From: Micromonospora cathayae
GTDB taxonomy: Bacteria > Actinomycetota > Actinomycetes > Mycobacteriales > Micromonosporaceae
Assembly (NCBI RefSeq): GCF_028993575.1
Contig: NZ_CP118615.1
Span: forward strand, 5,051,001 to 5,115,000
Length of the DNA stretch: 64,000 nt
Direction: 5' to 3'
Part shown: positions 17,165 through 27,628 of the stretch, piece after piece
Layout of the letters: the number at the start of each line of letters is the position of its first letter
How positions within the stretch are numbered: position 1 is the stretch's first letter
Made by a program: the position numbers and the translations under genes
Notes under the pieces: generated by a model
Told to the model about the DNA's origin: nothing
Databases searched by the model: none
Seen by the model: only the letters and a program-made list of their open reading frames with translations

Positions 17165-17308
17165 GGGCCCTCCCGGGTGCGTTGGTGACCAAACACTTAC
17201 ATGCATCAATCTCTCGGTCAATCGGCGGTACGGTCGGTCCGACACCCGCCTCCGGTGCGGCACCGGCCCCGCCGGCCCGGCCTACACTGGCGGCATGGGG
17301 TGCACGGG

Positions 17309-18142
17309 GTGACCGGTCGGACCGCGCCGTCGGCAGCGCACCGGCACGTCTGCTGGCGCTACGACGACCACGCCGCCCTGCACGCCGAGGCCCACCGTTT
17401 CCTCGCCGCCGGGCTCGCCGCCGGCGAGCAGGTCTGGTACGTCGCGCCCGGATCGGACCCGTTCGGCGAGCGACTCCGCGCCGACGCCGTGTTCCGGGAC
17501 GCGCTGGGCCGCGACGCCGTCCGGCTGGTGGCCATCGAGTCGGCGTACGGCGCCGACGAGGTCATCGACCCGGTCACCCAGGTACGCGCCTACGCGGCGG
17601 CCACCGAGGCCGCCCTGGCCGCCGGGCACACCGGCCTGCGGGTAGTCGCCGACGCCACGCCGCTGGTCCGCACCCCGGCGCAGCTCGACGCGTTCGCCCG
17701 GTACGAACACCTGGTCGACCGGTACCTCAGCGCCGCGCCGATGTCGGCGATGTGCGCCTACGACCGCCGGGTCCTGGGCGACCGGGCCGTCGCGGAACTG
17801 GCCTGCCTGCACCCGGAGACCAACGTCGACGACATCCTCTTCCGGCTGCACGCCGGTGCGGCGGGAGACGCCCGCCCGGTGCTCGCCGGCGAGCTGGACG
17901 CCTCCAACCACGACCTGTTCCGGACCGCGCTGCGCCGGGCCGCGCCACCCGCGGTCGACGGCCGGCTCGTGGTGCAGGCGACCGACCTGAGCTTCGTCGA
18001 CCACCGCTGCCTCATCCACCTGCGCGAGCACGCCCGCTCCCGGGGAATGGACGCCGTCCTGCTGCGCACCTCCCGGTCGGCCGCCGCACGGCTGGCCGAA
18101 CTGCTCAACCTGCCCGGCGTACAGGTGGAGGTGGTCCGGTGA
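17309..18142 (+). CDS. MEDS-domain protein with C-terminal STAS domain
   Basis: The start is probably the GTG at 17309 (VTGRTAPSAAHRHVCWRYDD), giving about 277 residues. Residues about 15-175 form a MEDS (DcmR-type sensory) domain with HVCWRYDDHAAL, AAGEQVWYVAPG and AMCAYDRRVLG. The last 90 residues (VLAGELDASNHDLF, QATDLSFVDHRCLIHL) form a STAS anti-sigma-factor-antagonist domain. The usual phospho-acceptor Ser is not obvious; DLSFVDH occupies the site. It overlaps the next gene by four bases, and the pair looks like a partner-switching module for an unknown sigma factor. Confidence 0.82.
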   Translation: MTGRTAPSAAHRHVCWRYDDHAALHAEAHRFLAAGLAAGEQVWYVAPGSDPFGERLRADAVFRDALGRDAVRLVAIESAYGADEVIDPVTQVRAYAAATEAALAAGHTGLRVVADATPLVRTPAQLDAFARYEHLVDRYLSAAPMSAMCAYDRRVLGDRAVAELACLHPETNVDDILFRLHAGAAGDARPVLAGELDASNHDLFRTALRRAAPPAVDGRLVVQATDLSFVDHRCLIHLREHARSRGMDAVLLRTSRSAAARLAELLNLPGVQVEVVR

Positions 18143-19101
18143 GGCCCGGCCCCGGCGCCGGCCACCGCGGCCACATCCACGAGGCGGTCTGCTACGACTC
18201 CGACGACGAACTGCTCGCCGTGGTGCTGCCCTTCCTGCTCGGCGGGGCGGCGGCGGGTGAGCCGACCATCGTCTCGTTCGGGGACCGGCACGCCGCGCTG
18301 ATCCGGTCGGCGCTGCCGGCCGGCGCGGCGGTGGAGTTCCTCTCCGGCGGGGCCGTCTACGCCCGGCCGGCCGCCGCGATCCGGGCGTACCGGCAACTCC
18401 TCGCCCGGCACGTCGCCGCCGGTGCCCGGCAGGTCCGTGTCCTGGGCGAGCTGCCCCCGGCCAGCCTGGGCCCGACCTGGGACTGGTGGGCCCGGTACGA
18501 GTCGGCCGTCAACCACGCGTACGACGACTTTCCGGTCTGGACCATGTGCGCGTACGACCGCCGGATCACCCCGGCCCCGGTGCTCGCCGACGTGCTGCGG
18601 ACCCACCCCCGGCTGGCGCTGCCGGACGGCCGGCACGTGGTGAGCGAGGCGTACGTCGATCCGTTGGTCTACCTGACCGAGCCCCGGCCGGTGCTGCCGG
18701 ACCCGATCCAGCACACCCCACCGGTGACGGACCTGACCGGGCCGACCGCCGCGACGGCCCGCGCCGCCATCGGCCTCGCCGACCGGGGCCACCTGCCGGC
18801 CGACGACGTCGAGGACCTGGTGGTGGCGGTGAGCGAGGCGGTGACCAACGCGGTGCGGCACGGACGTCCACCCGTCCGGTTCCGGCTGTGGAGCGGCCCG
18901 GACCGGATCGTCGCCGCGATCAGCGACGGTGGCGACGGGCCGAAGGACCCGTTCGCCGGCCTGCTCCCCGCCGGCACCGGCGCGGCCGGCGGGCTCGGCC
19001 TCTGGATCGTCCACCAGTCCTGCAACCACGTGACGATGCACCGGGACGCCGACGGCTTCACCATCCGGCTGACCGCCGGCAACCCGCACACCACCGCCTG
19101 A
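18139..19101 (+). CDS. MEDS-domain anti-sigma factor kinase (HATPase)
   Basis: The GTG at 18139 overlaps the STAS gene stop (GTGA), giving 320 residues. The N-terminal 190 residues are a second MEDS domain (HIHEAVCYDSDDELLAVVLP, TMCAYDRRITP). The C-terminal part is a serine-kinase ATPase of the RsbW/HATPase_c_2 type: N-box EAVTNAVRHG, ISDGGDGPKDP and GLGLWIVHQ. The domain pairing with the upstream STAS protein predicts a sensor-controlled partner switch: this protein would bind a sigma factor and phosphorylate the STAS partner. The signal and sigma factor are unknown. Confidence 0.88.
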   Translation: MRPGPGAGHRGHIHEAVCYDSDDELLAVVLPFLLGGAAAGEPTIVSFGDRHAALIRSALPAGAAVEFLSGGAVYARPAAAIRAYRQLLARHVAAGARQVRVLGELPPASLGPTWDWWARYESAVNHAYDDFPVWTMCAYDRRITPAPVLADVLRTHPRLALPDGRHVVSEAYVDPLVYLTEPRPVLPDPIQHTPPVTDLTGPTAATARAAIGLADRGHLPADDVEDLVVAVSEAVTNAVRHGRPPVRFRLWSGPDRIVAAISDGGDGPKDPFAGLLPAGTGAAGGLGLWIVHQSCNHVTMHRDADGFTIRLTAGNPHTTA

Positions 19102-19180
19102 CGCCGCCGTCGGACACCCGACAGCACACCGGGTACCCGTACTCAGGACCGCCGGCGGCGGGCCGGGTGCACTGGACCGC

Positions 19181-19606
19181 ATGAGCCAGTCGCCCCCGAC
19201 CCGCCACTGGGCCATCGTCGTCGCCCTGCTGACCGTCCTCTGGTTGGTGGCCGCGCTGCTGCTGCTCGGGTGGCTCGTCGCCATCGGCCTCGAAGGCTGG
19301 GCCGACCGGCACGGCGACGACGCGGCCCGGGCCCGGGAGATCGGTCGGCGTGGCAGCGCGGTGCTGCTGTCGCTCTACCTGACGGTGGCCGGCGGTCCGG
19401 TCGTGGTCGCCGTCGTGGCGTTCGCCGGGCGGCTCGTCCGCACCGCGACGGTCTACCTGTCCCTGGCTCTCGTCCTCGGCGCGGGCGGGCTGCCGATCGG
19501 GGCGGACGCCGCCCGGGACCTGAGGCCGCCGCCCCCGCCGGTCCCGGCCGGACCGGGCGGCTGCCAGGAACACAGTGGCGGCGACACCCGCTGTCCCGGG
19601 GGCTGA
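19181..19606 (+). CDS. small membrane protein, unknown function
   Basis: The 141-residue protein starts MSQSPPTRHW and has three hydrophobic segments: about residues 11-37, 61-82 and 86-106. A Pro-rich (PPPPPVPAGP) and Gly/Cys-containing hydrophilic tail follows. I do not recognise the family. It sits between the MEDS pair and recD2 in the same direction, with gaps of 79 and 61 bases, so it may be an independent unit. Confidence 0.6.
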   Translation: MSQSPPTRHWAIVVALLTVLWLVAALLLLGWLVAIGLEGWADRHGDDAARAREIGRRGSAVLLSLYLTVAGGPVVVAVVAFAGRLVRTATVYLSLALVLGAGGLPIGADAARDLRPPPPPVPAGPGGCQEHSGGDTRCPGG

Positions 19607-19667
19607 CGGCCCGGATCCCGGGCGGCGGGCGTGGGCGTGTCGGACGGTTCTGCCATCATCGTCTGCG

Positions 19668-21917
<2,250 letters not shown>

Positions 21918-21923
21918 GCCGGG

Positions 21924-22385
21924 TCACTCCGCCGGGTCGGCGGCCAGCCGGCGCAGCACCCGGTCGGCGAACCGTTCCAGGGTGCGCAGCTCGTCCCGGT
22001 CGAGCTGGTCGAGGAAGAGGTCCCGCACGGTCGCGACGTGCCCGGGTGCGGCGGCCTCGAGGGCGGCCCGACCGGCGGCGGTGATCGCGACGAACGCGCC
22101 CCGGGCGTCGCTGGGGCACTCCTGGCGTTCGACCAGGCCCCGGCGGGACATCCGGCTGAGGTGGTGGGAGAGGCGGCTCTGTTCCCACTCCAGCCTTTCC
22201 TGAAGGGCGAACGGACGCAGCCGGCCCTCCGGCACCTCGGTGAGCTGGACCAGGACCCCGTAGTCGGCGAGGGAGAGGCCCGAGTCGCGTTGCAGCTGCC
22301 GGCCGAGGTGGGCGTTGAGTCGGGCCTGCATCTGCACGTAGGACCGCCAGGCCCGCTGTTCGTCGTCGTCGAGCCATCGTGTCAT
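21924..22385 (-). CDS. MarR-family transcriptional regulator
   Basis: The 153-residue protein is a winged-helix MarR regulator: LNAHLGRQLQRDSGLSLADY, the recognition helix region LEWEQSRLSHHLSRMSRRGL, and the wing ERQECPSDARGAFVAIT. It is divergent from a YceI-pirin-nitroreductase unit. Three ATGA-N4-TCAT boxes lie between the two starts. It probably represses both directions and is released by a small aromatic or redox-active ligand, as is common in this family. Its 3' end nearly abuts recD2 (6 bases apart, convergent). Confidence 0.9.
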   Translation of the reverse strand: MTRWLDDDEQRAWRSYVQMQARLNAHLGRQLQRDSGLSLADYGVLVQLTEVPEGRLRPFALQERLEWEQSRLSHHLSRMSRRGLVERQECPSDARGAFVAITAAGRAALEAAAPGHVATVRDLFLDQLDRDELRTLERFADRVLRRLAADPAE

Positions 22386-22407
22386 GAGTCCACCGTACCA
22401 GTGATGG

Positions 22408-22474
22408 ATGACACATCATGTGTGGAATGGATGACGGGTCATATAGGTTGTGGCAGTCGTCAATGACACATCAT
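22408..22474. promoter_or_regulatory. three ATGA-N4-TCAT MarR-type boxes
   Basis: ATGACACATCAT occurs at 22408-22419 and again, identically, at 22463-22474. A related perfect palindrome ATGACGGGTCAT lies at 22431-22442. All are between the divergent MarR and YceI starts (22385 and 22502), the last only 27 bases before the YceI start. They are the obvious operators for the MarR protein. Confidence 0.75.
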
Positions 22475-22501
22475 CGAGCCAGTGACCTCCAGGAGGACAC
22501 C

Positions 22502-23068
22502 ATGAGCACCCAGACCCCCACCGCCGACCTCGCCCAGCTCACCGGCACCTACGTGCTCGACCCCAGCCACACGCGCATCGGGTTCGTCGCCCGGCACGCG
22601 ATGGTCACCAAGGTGCGCGGCGCGTTCAACGAGTTCGAGGGCACGGTGAACTTCGACGGGACCAACCCCGCCGCCACCGCGGTGACCGTCACCATCAAGG
22701 CGGCCAGCATCGACACCCGCAACGCCCAGCGCGACGAGCACCTGCGCAGCAACGACTTCCTCGCCATGGACGAGTACCCGGAGATCACCTTCGTCTCCAC
22801 CGCGTTCCGGCAGACCGGCGACGACACCTTCGACCTGGTCGGCGACCTGACCGTCCGGGGCGTCACCCACCCGGTGACCATCCCGTTCACGTACGAGGGC
22901 TCGGCCGCCGACCCGTTCGGCAACCTGCGGGTCGGCTTCGAGGGCGCGGTCACCATCAACCGCAAGGACTACGGGGTCACCTGGAACGCCGCCCTCGAGA
23001 CCGGTGGCGTGCTGGTGAGCGACAAGGTCGTCCTGGAGTTCGAGATCTCCGCGATCAAGCAGTCCTGA
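22502..23068 (+). CDS. YceI-family lipid-binding protein
   Basis: The ATG at 22502 has AGGAGG seven bases upstream, giving 188 residues. The sequence follows the YceI lipocalin-like beta-barrel: GTYVLDPSHTRIGFVARHAM, VRGAFNEFEGTVNFDG, DEHLRSNDFLAMDEYPEITF, DLVGDLTVRGVTHPV and RKDYGVTWNAALETGG. Family members bind isoprenoid or amide lipids. No signal peptide is present, so this one is probably cytoplasmic, as in most actinobacterial members. It leads a probable operon with pirin and a nitroreductase. Confidence 0.93.
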   Translation: MSTQTPTADLAQLTGTYVLDPSHTRIGFVARHAMVTKVRGAFNEFEGTVNFDGTNPAATAVTVTIKAASIDTRNAQRDEHLRSNDFLAMDEYPEITFVSTAFRQTGDDTFDLVGDLTVRGVTHPVTIPFTYEGSAADPFGNLRVGFEGAVTINRKDYGVTWNAALETGGVLVSDKVVLEFEISAIKQS

Positions 23069-23076
23069 ACCGTGCG

Positions 23077-23100
23077 GCGCGCCGCCCGTCGGCGGCGCGC
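23077..23100 (+). terminator. hairpin after YceI gene
   Basis: A perfect 10-bp GC stem (23077-23086 with 23091-23100) around a CGTC loop begins eight bases after the YceI stop. It may be an attenuating terminator or an mRNA-stabilising hairpin before the pirin gene, because the next gene is in the same direction. Confidence 0.55.
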
Positions 23101-23143
23101 CCCCGCTCCCCCAGTCAGCCGCAGTTGCGGAAAGGACACCACC

Positions 23144-23908
23144 GTGAGCACCCTGCTGACTCCCCGCGTCGACATCCGCCGGTCCGCCGACCGCTTCGCC
23201 ACCAAGATCGCCTGGCTGGACTCGAAGCACTCGTTCTCCTTCGGCCACCACTACGACCAGGACAACACCCACCACGGGCTGCTCCTGGTCAACAACGACG
23301 ACGTCGTCCGGCCGGGCACCGGTTTCGACACCCACCCGCACCGGGACATGGAGATCGTCACCTGGGTGCTGCAGGGCTCCCTGGTCCACCAGGACTCCAC
23401 CGGCCACTCCGGGATCATCTACCCCGGCCTGGCCCAGCGGATGACCGCCGGACGCGGCATCCTGCACTCGGAGAAGAACGACTCCTGGCGGCTGGAGGGT
23501 GAGAAGCACACCGACCCGGTGCACTTCGTCCAGATGTGGGTGGTGCCGGACGAGGCCCGGGTCACCCCCGGCTACGAGCAGCTCGAGATCGACGCCGAAC
23601 TGCTCGGCGGCGGACTGGTGCCGGTCGCCTCGGGCATGGACAAGCACGACGGCGAAGCCGCCATCCGGATCCGCAACCGGCACGCCGGCCTGTACGCCGC
23701 CCGGTTGCAGCCCGGTGGAAGCGTGACCCTGCCCGACGCGCCGTTCGTCCACCTCTTCGTGGCCCGGGGCGCGGTGGACCTGGAGGGCTCCGGCCCGCTG
23801 GGCACCGGGGACGCGGTCCGCTTCACCGCCACCGGCGGGCAGCGGGTCACCGCCACCGAGCCGGCCGAGATCCTGGTCTGGGAGATGCACGCCACCATCG
23901 CCGGCTGA
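23144..23908 (+). CDS. pirin-family cupin protein
   Basis: The GTG at 23144 with GGAAAGGA upstream gives 254 residues. The pirin N-terminal cupin is clear: GTGFDTHPHRDMEIVTWVLQ with the metal-binding His residues, then HQDSTGHSGIIYPGLAQRMTAGRGILHSE with further His and Glu ligands. A second, degenerate cupin completes the fold. Pirins are iron-binding proteins and some oxidise flavonols such as quercetin. In the MarR-YceI-pirin-nitroreductase context a role in response to quinones or phenolics is likely, but that is inference. Confidence 0.93.
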   Translation: MSTLLTPRVDIRRSADRFATKIAWLDSKHSFSFGHHYDQDNTHHGLLLVNNDDVVRPGTGFDTHPHRDMEIVTWVLQGSLVHQDSTGHSGIIYPGLAQRMTAGRGILHSEKNDSWRLEGEKHTDPVHFVQMWVVPDEARVTPGYEQLEIDAELLGGGLVPVASGMDKHDGEAAIRIRNRHAGLYAARLQPGGSVTLPDAPFVHLFVARGAVDLEGSGPLGTGDAVRFTATGGQRVTATEPAEILVWEMHATIAG

Positions 23909-23926
23909 CGCCGACCCGACACACCC

Positions 23927-23968
23927 ACCCGACCCCCGCGGCGGACCGGTTCCGCCCGGGGGTCGGGT
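23927..23968 (+). terminator. 12-bp-stem hairpin after pirin gene
   Basis: The segments 23927-23938 and 23957-23968 are exact complements over 12 bp, with a further short CGG/CCG pairing in the loop. The hairpin lies in the 79-base gap between pirin and the nitroreductase and ends 19 bases before the latter's start. It may partly terminate or insulate the transcript. Confidence 0.55.
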
Positions 23969-23987
23969 CCGACGGCAAGGAAGCACG

Positions 23988-24575
23988 ATGACACACCGCA
24001 GGACGGCCGACACCGCGCACCCGCTGCACCCGCTGCTCGCCGAGCGGTGGAGTCCCCGCAGCTTCGACCCGGAGCACGGCCTCGACCACGCCGACCTGAC
24101 CCCGCTGCTGGAGGCGGCCCGCTGGGCCCCGTCGGCGAACAACAGCCAGCCGTGGCGGTTCCTGGTCACCCGACGCGGCACCGACGACTTCGTCCGGCTG
24201 TACGACACGCTCTCCGCGGGCAACCAGGTGTGGGCCGGCGCGGCGAGCGCCCTGCTGCTGGTGGCGGCGGAGACCGTCGACGGCGACGGACGGGCCCGCT
24301 CGCACGCGCTCTACGACACCGGTCAGGCCGTCGCTCACCTGGTCGTGCAGGCCCAGGCGCACGGGCTGGTCACCCACCAGATGGGTGGCTTCGACGCCGG
24401 GGCGGTCCGGGCGGCGTTCGACCTGCCCGACCAGGTCACCCCGGTCGTCGTGCTCGCCGTCGGTCAGGTGGCCGCCGCCGACCGGCTGCCCGCCCCGTTG
24501 GCCGCCCGGGAGGAGGCGCCCCGGAGCCGGCTGCCGCTGGATTCCCTGCTTCTGCCGGTCTCCGTCCAGGTCTGA
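23988..24575 (+). CDS. nitroreductase-family FMN oxidoreductase
   Basis: The 195-residue protein has the nitroreductase fold: RWSPRSFDPEHGL, LEAARWAPSANNSQPWRFLV (FMN-binding Arg/Ser/Asn segment), YDTGQAVAHLVVQAQAHGL and a C-terminal VVVLAVGQV. It lacks the long C-terminal extension of oxygen-insensitive NfsA types. Such enzymes use NAD(P)H to reduce nitro groups or quinones. It is the last gene of the MarR-controlled unit; the physiological substrate is unknown. Confidence 0.9.
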   Translation: MTHRRTADTAHPLHPLLAERWSPRSFDPEHGLDHADLTPLLEAARWAPSANNSQPWRFLVTRRGTDDFVRLYDTLSAGNQVWAGAASALLLVAAETVDGDGRARSHALYDTGQAVAHLVVQAQAHGLVTHQMGGFDAGAVRAAFDLPDQVTPVVVLAVGQVAAADRLPAPLAAREEAPRSRLPLDSLLLPVSVQV

Positions 24576-24705
24576 GCCACCGGGCCGGTCCGGGCCAGGC
24601 CGCCCCGCCGGGCGGGCCGCTGCCGTCCGAGGCGGACCGACCCGCTGCCGTCTCCGACCCGCTGCCGTCCGACCCGACCCGGGTCGTTGTCCGACGGGCC
24701 GGCCG

Positions 24706-25245
24706 TCAGGCCCGCAGGTACTGCCGTGGCACGGCGTCGGTCAGCCAGACCCCGTTGGCGCTGCGGTAGAAGACGAACCCGTCACGACTCATCGCCGCGG
24801 CGTCGATGGTCAGCACCACCACCGCACCGCCCCGGCGCGCGCCGACCCGGCGGGCGGTCGCCACGTCCGGGGACAGGTGGACGTGGTGCCGGTCGCCGCG
24901 GTGCAGGCCGGTCGCCAGGATCGACGCCAGGGCCGCCGCGCCCGTGCCGTGGTGCAGCAGCGCCGGCGGCTCGGCGGCGGCCAGCCCCAGGTCCACCGGG
25001 ATCGAGTGCCCCTGGCTGGCCCGGATCCGGTCCGCCCCGTCGGGGCCCCGCTCGACGGCGAAGCGCTGCTTGTCGTCGCCGGCCACCACCGCGTCCAGCG
25101 TCGCCCGGTCGATCCGCAGCCCGGCGAGGACCTGCTCGACCGGAACCCAGCCGGCCCGGTCGGGGGTGAGACCGAAACGGTCGGGCCGGTGCCGCAGCGC
25201 CAGGGACATCCGCTTGCTCACCCGTACCCGGTCACGATGATCCAC
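24706..25245 (-). CDS. kptA: RNA 2'-phosphotransferase (Tpt1/KptA)
   Basis: KptA transfers a 2'-phosphate from RNA to NAD+. I favour the GTG at 25245 (VDHRDRVRVSKRMSLALRH), giving 179 residues, close to the family size. Visible family blocks are SLALRHRPDRFGL (catalytic Arg-His), GWVPVEQVLAGL, RIRASQGHSIPVDLGL, LLHHGTGAAALASIL, HVHLSPDVATARRVG and a final FYRSANGVWLTDAVPRQYL. Bacteria lack the yeast-type tRNA splicing that makes 2'-phosphates, so the bacterial role is uncertain. A GTG at 25221 is an alternative start. Confidence 0.9.
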   Translation of the reverse strand: MDHRDRVRVSKRMSLALRHRPDRFGLTPDRAGWVPVEQVLAGLRIDRATLDAVVAGDDKQRFAVERGPDGADRIRASQGHSIPVDLGLAAAEPPALLHHGTGAAALASILATGLHRGDRHHVHLSPDVATARRVGARRGGAVVVLTIDAAAMSRDGFVFYRSANGVWLTDAVPRQYLRA

Positions 25246-25260
25246 TGTGGGATTGTCACC

Positions 25261-25311
25261 CGGCGCCCCCACGCCGGCCCACCGGTTTTCGGGGGCGGCG
25301 TGGGGGCGCCG
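25261..25311. repeat. 16-bp-stem inverted repeat between divergent genes
   Basis: Positions 25261-25276 and 25296-25311 are perfect complements over 16 bp around a 19-base loop. The palindrome lies 16 bases upstream of the kptA start and about 185 bases before the FUSC gene. It is too GC-rich and long for a simple operator and would form a strong hairpin in a leader RNA on either strand. Its role is unknown. Confidence 0.7.
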
Positions 25312-25494
25312 TCGGTGGCCGTCCCCGACCGGACCGGCTGCCACCGGCCCGGACGCACCGCCGCGACCAGGGGCGATGCGACGTACGTCGCGTTAGCCGG
25401 CGCGCCGGCGGGGGTAGTGGCGACCACCAGACCCGGACCGTCCGGTGTTCGCGGACCGGGCGCGCGGCCGCTCGCTCGGGAAGAGGTGCGGTCG

Positions 25495-26604
25495 GTGCGA
25501 GGTTGGTGGGGGTCGGCTGTCGGACGGCTGCGCCGGGACTGGACCCAGGTGCTGGAGGCGGTGCTGGCCGCGACCCTGGCGTGGGTCGTCGCCGCCTGGG
25601 TGATCGGGCACCCCGACCCGTTCTTCGCGCCGACCGCCGCCCTGATCGTCCTCGGTGAGGCCCGGGGACGCCGGATCCGGCAGACCGTGGAGGTGCTGCT
25701 CGGTGTGGCCGCCGGGGTGCTGGTCGCCGACGTGGTGGCGCAGGCCCTCGGGCCGGGCGCCCCGACGATGTTCCTCGTCCTGCTGCTGACCGTCGGCATC
25801 ATGGTGACCATCGGCGCCAGCAGCACGCTGGTGGTGCAGGCGGCGATCTCCGCGCTCTACGTCGTGGTGGTCAGCCCGCCGACGGAGACCCTGGTCCCGT
25901 TCCGGTTCCTCGACGCGCTGATCGGTGGGGTGGTCGCGCTCGCCGTCAGCCAGCTCGTGGTGGCCCGCGATCCGCTCGCCCCGCTGGTCGCCGAGGCCCG
26001 GCAGACCTTCATCGAGCTGGCCGTGCTGCTGGACCGGATCGACGACGCGCTGGCCCGGTGCGACGAGGACGCGGCCCGCGCGGCCCTGGACCGGGCGCGC
26101 GAGCTGGACGGCTGCGTGGATCGGCTGCGGGAGGCGGTGCGGGCCTGCGGCGAGGCGCTGCGCTTCCGGGTCCGGATGCGCCGGCACGTCCACCAGGTAC
26201 GGGAGGTCGAGGCGACCGCCCGCCAGCTCGACTACGCGGTCCGCAACATCCGGGTGCTGGCCCGCGCCGGGGTGACCCTGAGCCGGTGTCAGCCGACGGC
26301 CCCACCGGAGCTGGGGGCGGCGATCCGGGCACTCGCGGACGCGGTCCGGGCCGCCGGTGACGCGCTGGCCACCGACCTGACCGGCTGCGACGACTGTGAC
26401 CGGCACGTCGCGCGCGCCGAGACCGCCGCGCTGGAGGCGGTCCGGATCGGCGCACGGTTGCTGGCGGCGGAACCGGCGCTGCCCCTCATCATGATCGTCG
26501 GACAGATCCGGTCGACCGCCATCGATCTGCTGCGCGGTCTGGGGCAGGACGACGCGGCCGTGCTCGGCCGGGTGGACGAGGTGGCCGGTCTCCCCTCCGT
26601 CTGA
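25495..26604 (+). CDS. FUSC-family membrane protein
   Basis: I place the start at the GTG at 25495 (VRGWWGSAVGRLRRDW) with AAGAGG upstream, giving 369 residues. The upstream frame is open but shows no conserved sequence. The N-terminal 160 residues hold about five to six membrane helices with AAWVIGHPDPFFAPTAALIV and GEARGRRIRQTVEVLLGVAAG, typical of fusaric-acid-resistance/aromatic-acid-exporter-like (FUSC, AaeB) proteins. The C-terminal half is a cytoplasmic helical domain. The substrate is unknown. Confidence 0.87.
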   Translation: MRGWWGSAVGRLRRDWTQVLEAVLAATLAWVVAAWVIGHPDPFFAPTAALIVLGEARGRRIRQTVEVLLGVAAGVLVADVVAQALGPGAPTMFLVLLLTVGIMVTIGASSTLVVQAAISALYVVVVSPPTETLVPFRFLDALIGGVVALAVSQLVVARDPLAPLVAEARQTFIELAVLLDRIDDALARCDEDAARAALDRARELDGCVDRLREAVRACGEALRFRVRMRRHVHQVREVEATARQLDYAVRNIRVLARAGVTLSRCQPTAPPELGAAIRALADAVRAAGDALATDLTGCDDCDRHVARAETAALEAVRIGARLLAAEPALPLIMIVGQIRSTAIDLLRGLGQDDAAVLGRVDEVAGLPSV

Positions 26605-26663
26605 GGCGGCTCGCCGCCGGTGTCCGGCCTCACCTGCCACGGAGCAGCCGGGCGGGCTAGATT

Positions 26664-26676
26664 GAAACACCGTTCC
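26664..26676. promoter_or_regulatory. IclR-type operator (GAAAC-ACC-GTTCC)
   Basis: This is one of six GRAAC-N3-GTTYC palindromes in the window. It ends 6 bases before the AGGAGG of the aldolase gene, so a bound protein would block transcription. It is probably recognised by the IclR protein encoded at 50677-51477. Confidence 0.65.
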
Positions 26677-26691
26677 AATCTAGGAGGCCTG

Positions 26692-27537
26692 ATGGTGCCC
26701 CGGTCCTGGCTCTACGTTCCCGGCCACTCCACCCGGATGCTCGGCAAGGCCGCCGGTGTCGGCGCCGACGCGATCATCGCGGACCTGGAGGACGCGGTGC
26801 CGGCGGCGCAGCGGCCGACCGCCCGCGCGGTGGTCGCCGACTGGTTGGACGCCGGTGCCGCCGGTGCCGCCGACGCCTGGGTCCGGGTCTCGCCGGACGC
26901 GTTGGAGCAGGACGTGGCGGCGGCGGTCCGCCCCGGCCTGACCGGCGTGGTGGTGGCGAAGGTGGACGGGCCGGCCCTGCTGACCCACCTGGACGCCCTG
27001 ATCACCGCCCTGGAGGCCGAGCGTGGGCTACCGGCCGGGCGGATCGCCGTCTCACCGCGGGTGGAGTCGGCACGCGGGCTGCGGCGGATCGACGCCATCG
27101 CCGCCGCGCCCCGGGTGCTGCTGCTGGGTCTCGGCGAGGCGGACCTGAGCGCCGACCTGGGCCTGCGGCCCGGCCCGGACGGGTTGGAGCTGCTGCCGGC
27201 CCGGTTCGAGGCGGTCGCCGCCTCGGCCGCCGCCGGGTTGGCCGCACCGGTCGGCCCGGCCACTGTCGACTACCGGGACACCGAGCGCCTGCGGGCCGGC
27301 ACCGCCGCGCTGCGACGGCTCGGCTTCTCCGGGCGGACGGCGATCCACCCTGCCCAGGTGCCGGTGATCAACGAGGTCTTCACGCCGACCGCCGAGGAGG
27401 TGGCCGAGGCCGAGCGGATCATCGCCGCGTACGCCGACGGGGGCGGCGGGGCGGCGGCGGTGAGCGGCACCGGGACGATGGTGGACGAGGCCGTCGCCCG
27501 CTCGGCCCGCGCGGTACTGGCCCGTGCCCGCCGCTGA
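26692..27537 (+). CDS. HpcH/HpaI aldolase / citrate lyase beta-like protein
   Basis: The ATG at 26692 has AGGAGG at 26683-26688, giving 281 residues. The CitE-like TIM barrel is clear: SWLYVPGHSTRMLGKA, ADAIIADLEDAVP (metal-binding Glu-Asp), ISPRVESARGLRRIDAI-like PRVESARG, LGLGEADLSADLG and GFSGRTAIHPAQVPVINEVF. Members cleave acyl-CoA or keto-acid substrates (malyl-CoA, citramalyl-CoA). It stands first in the catabolic island with its own operator, so a carbon-carbon cleavage step in that pathway is likely. Confidence 0.9.
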   Translation: MVPRSWLYVPGHSTRMLGKAAGVGADAIIADLEDAVPAAQRPTARAVVADWLDAGAAGAADAWVRVSPDALEQDVAAAVRPGLTGVVVAKVDGPALLTHLDALITALEAERGLPAGRIAVSPRVESARGLRRIDAIAAAPRVLLLGLGEADLSADLGLRPGPDGLELLPARFEAVAASAAAGLAAPVGPATVDYRDTERLRAGTAALRRLGFSGRTAIHPAQVPVINEVFTPTAEEVAEAERIIAAYADGGGGAAAVSGTGTMVDEAVARSARAVLARARR

Positions 27538-27628
27538 ACGATCCCCGTTCTGTTCCACTGCACGGATCGGTGTTGCGCTCAGCGGTCCGGGAGGCTTAGC
27601 CTGTGCCCACCGGCTAGGAGGTGGCCCC

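Noticed and set aside
24385..25494. 370-codon N-terminal extension of the FUSC gene
   Set aside because: It would run opposite kptA and through the hairpin region with an Arg/Pro/Gly-rich translation. The membrane protein begins naturally at 25495.
27535..27550. GAAC...GTTC symmetry before the hydantoinase gene
   Set aside because: The spacing (seven bases) differs from the N3 spacing of the six real sites and it overlaps the preceding stop.
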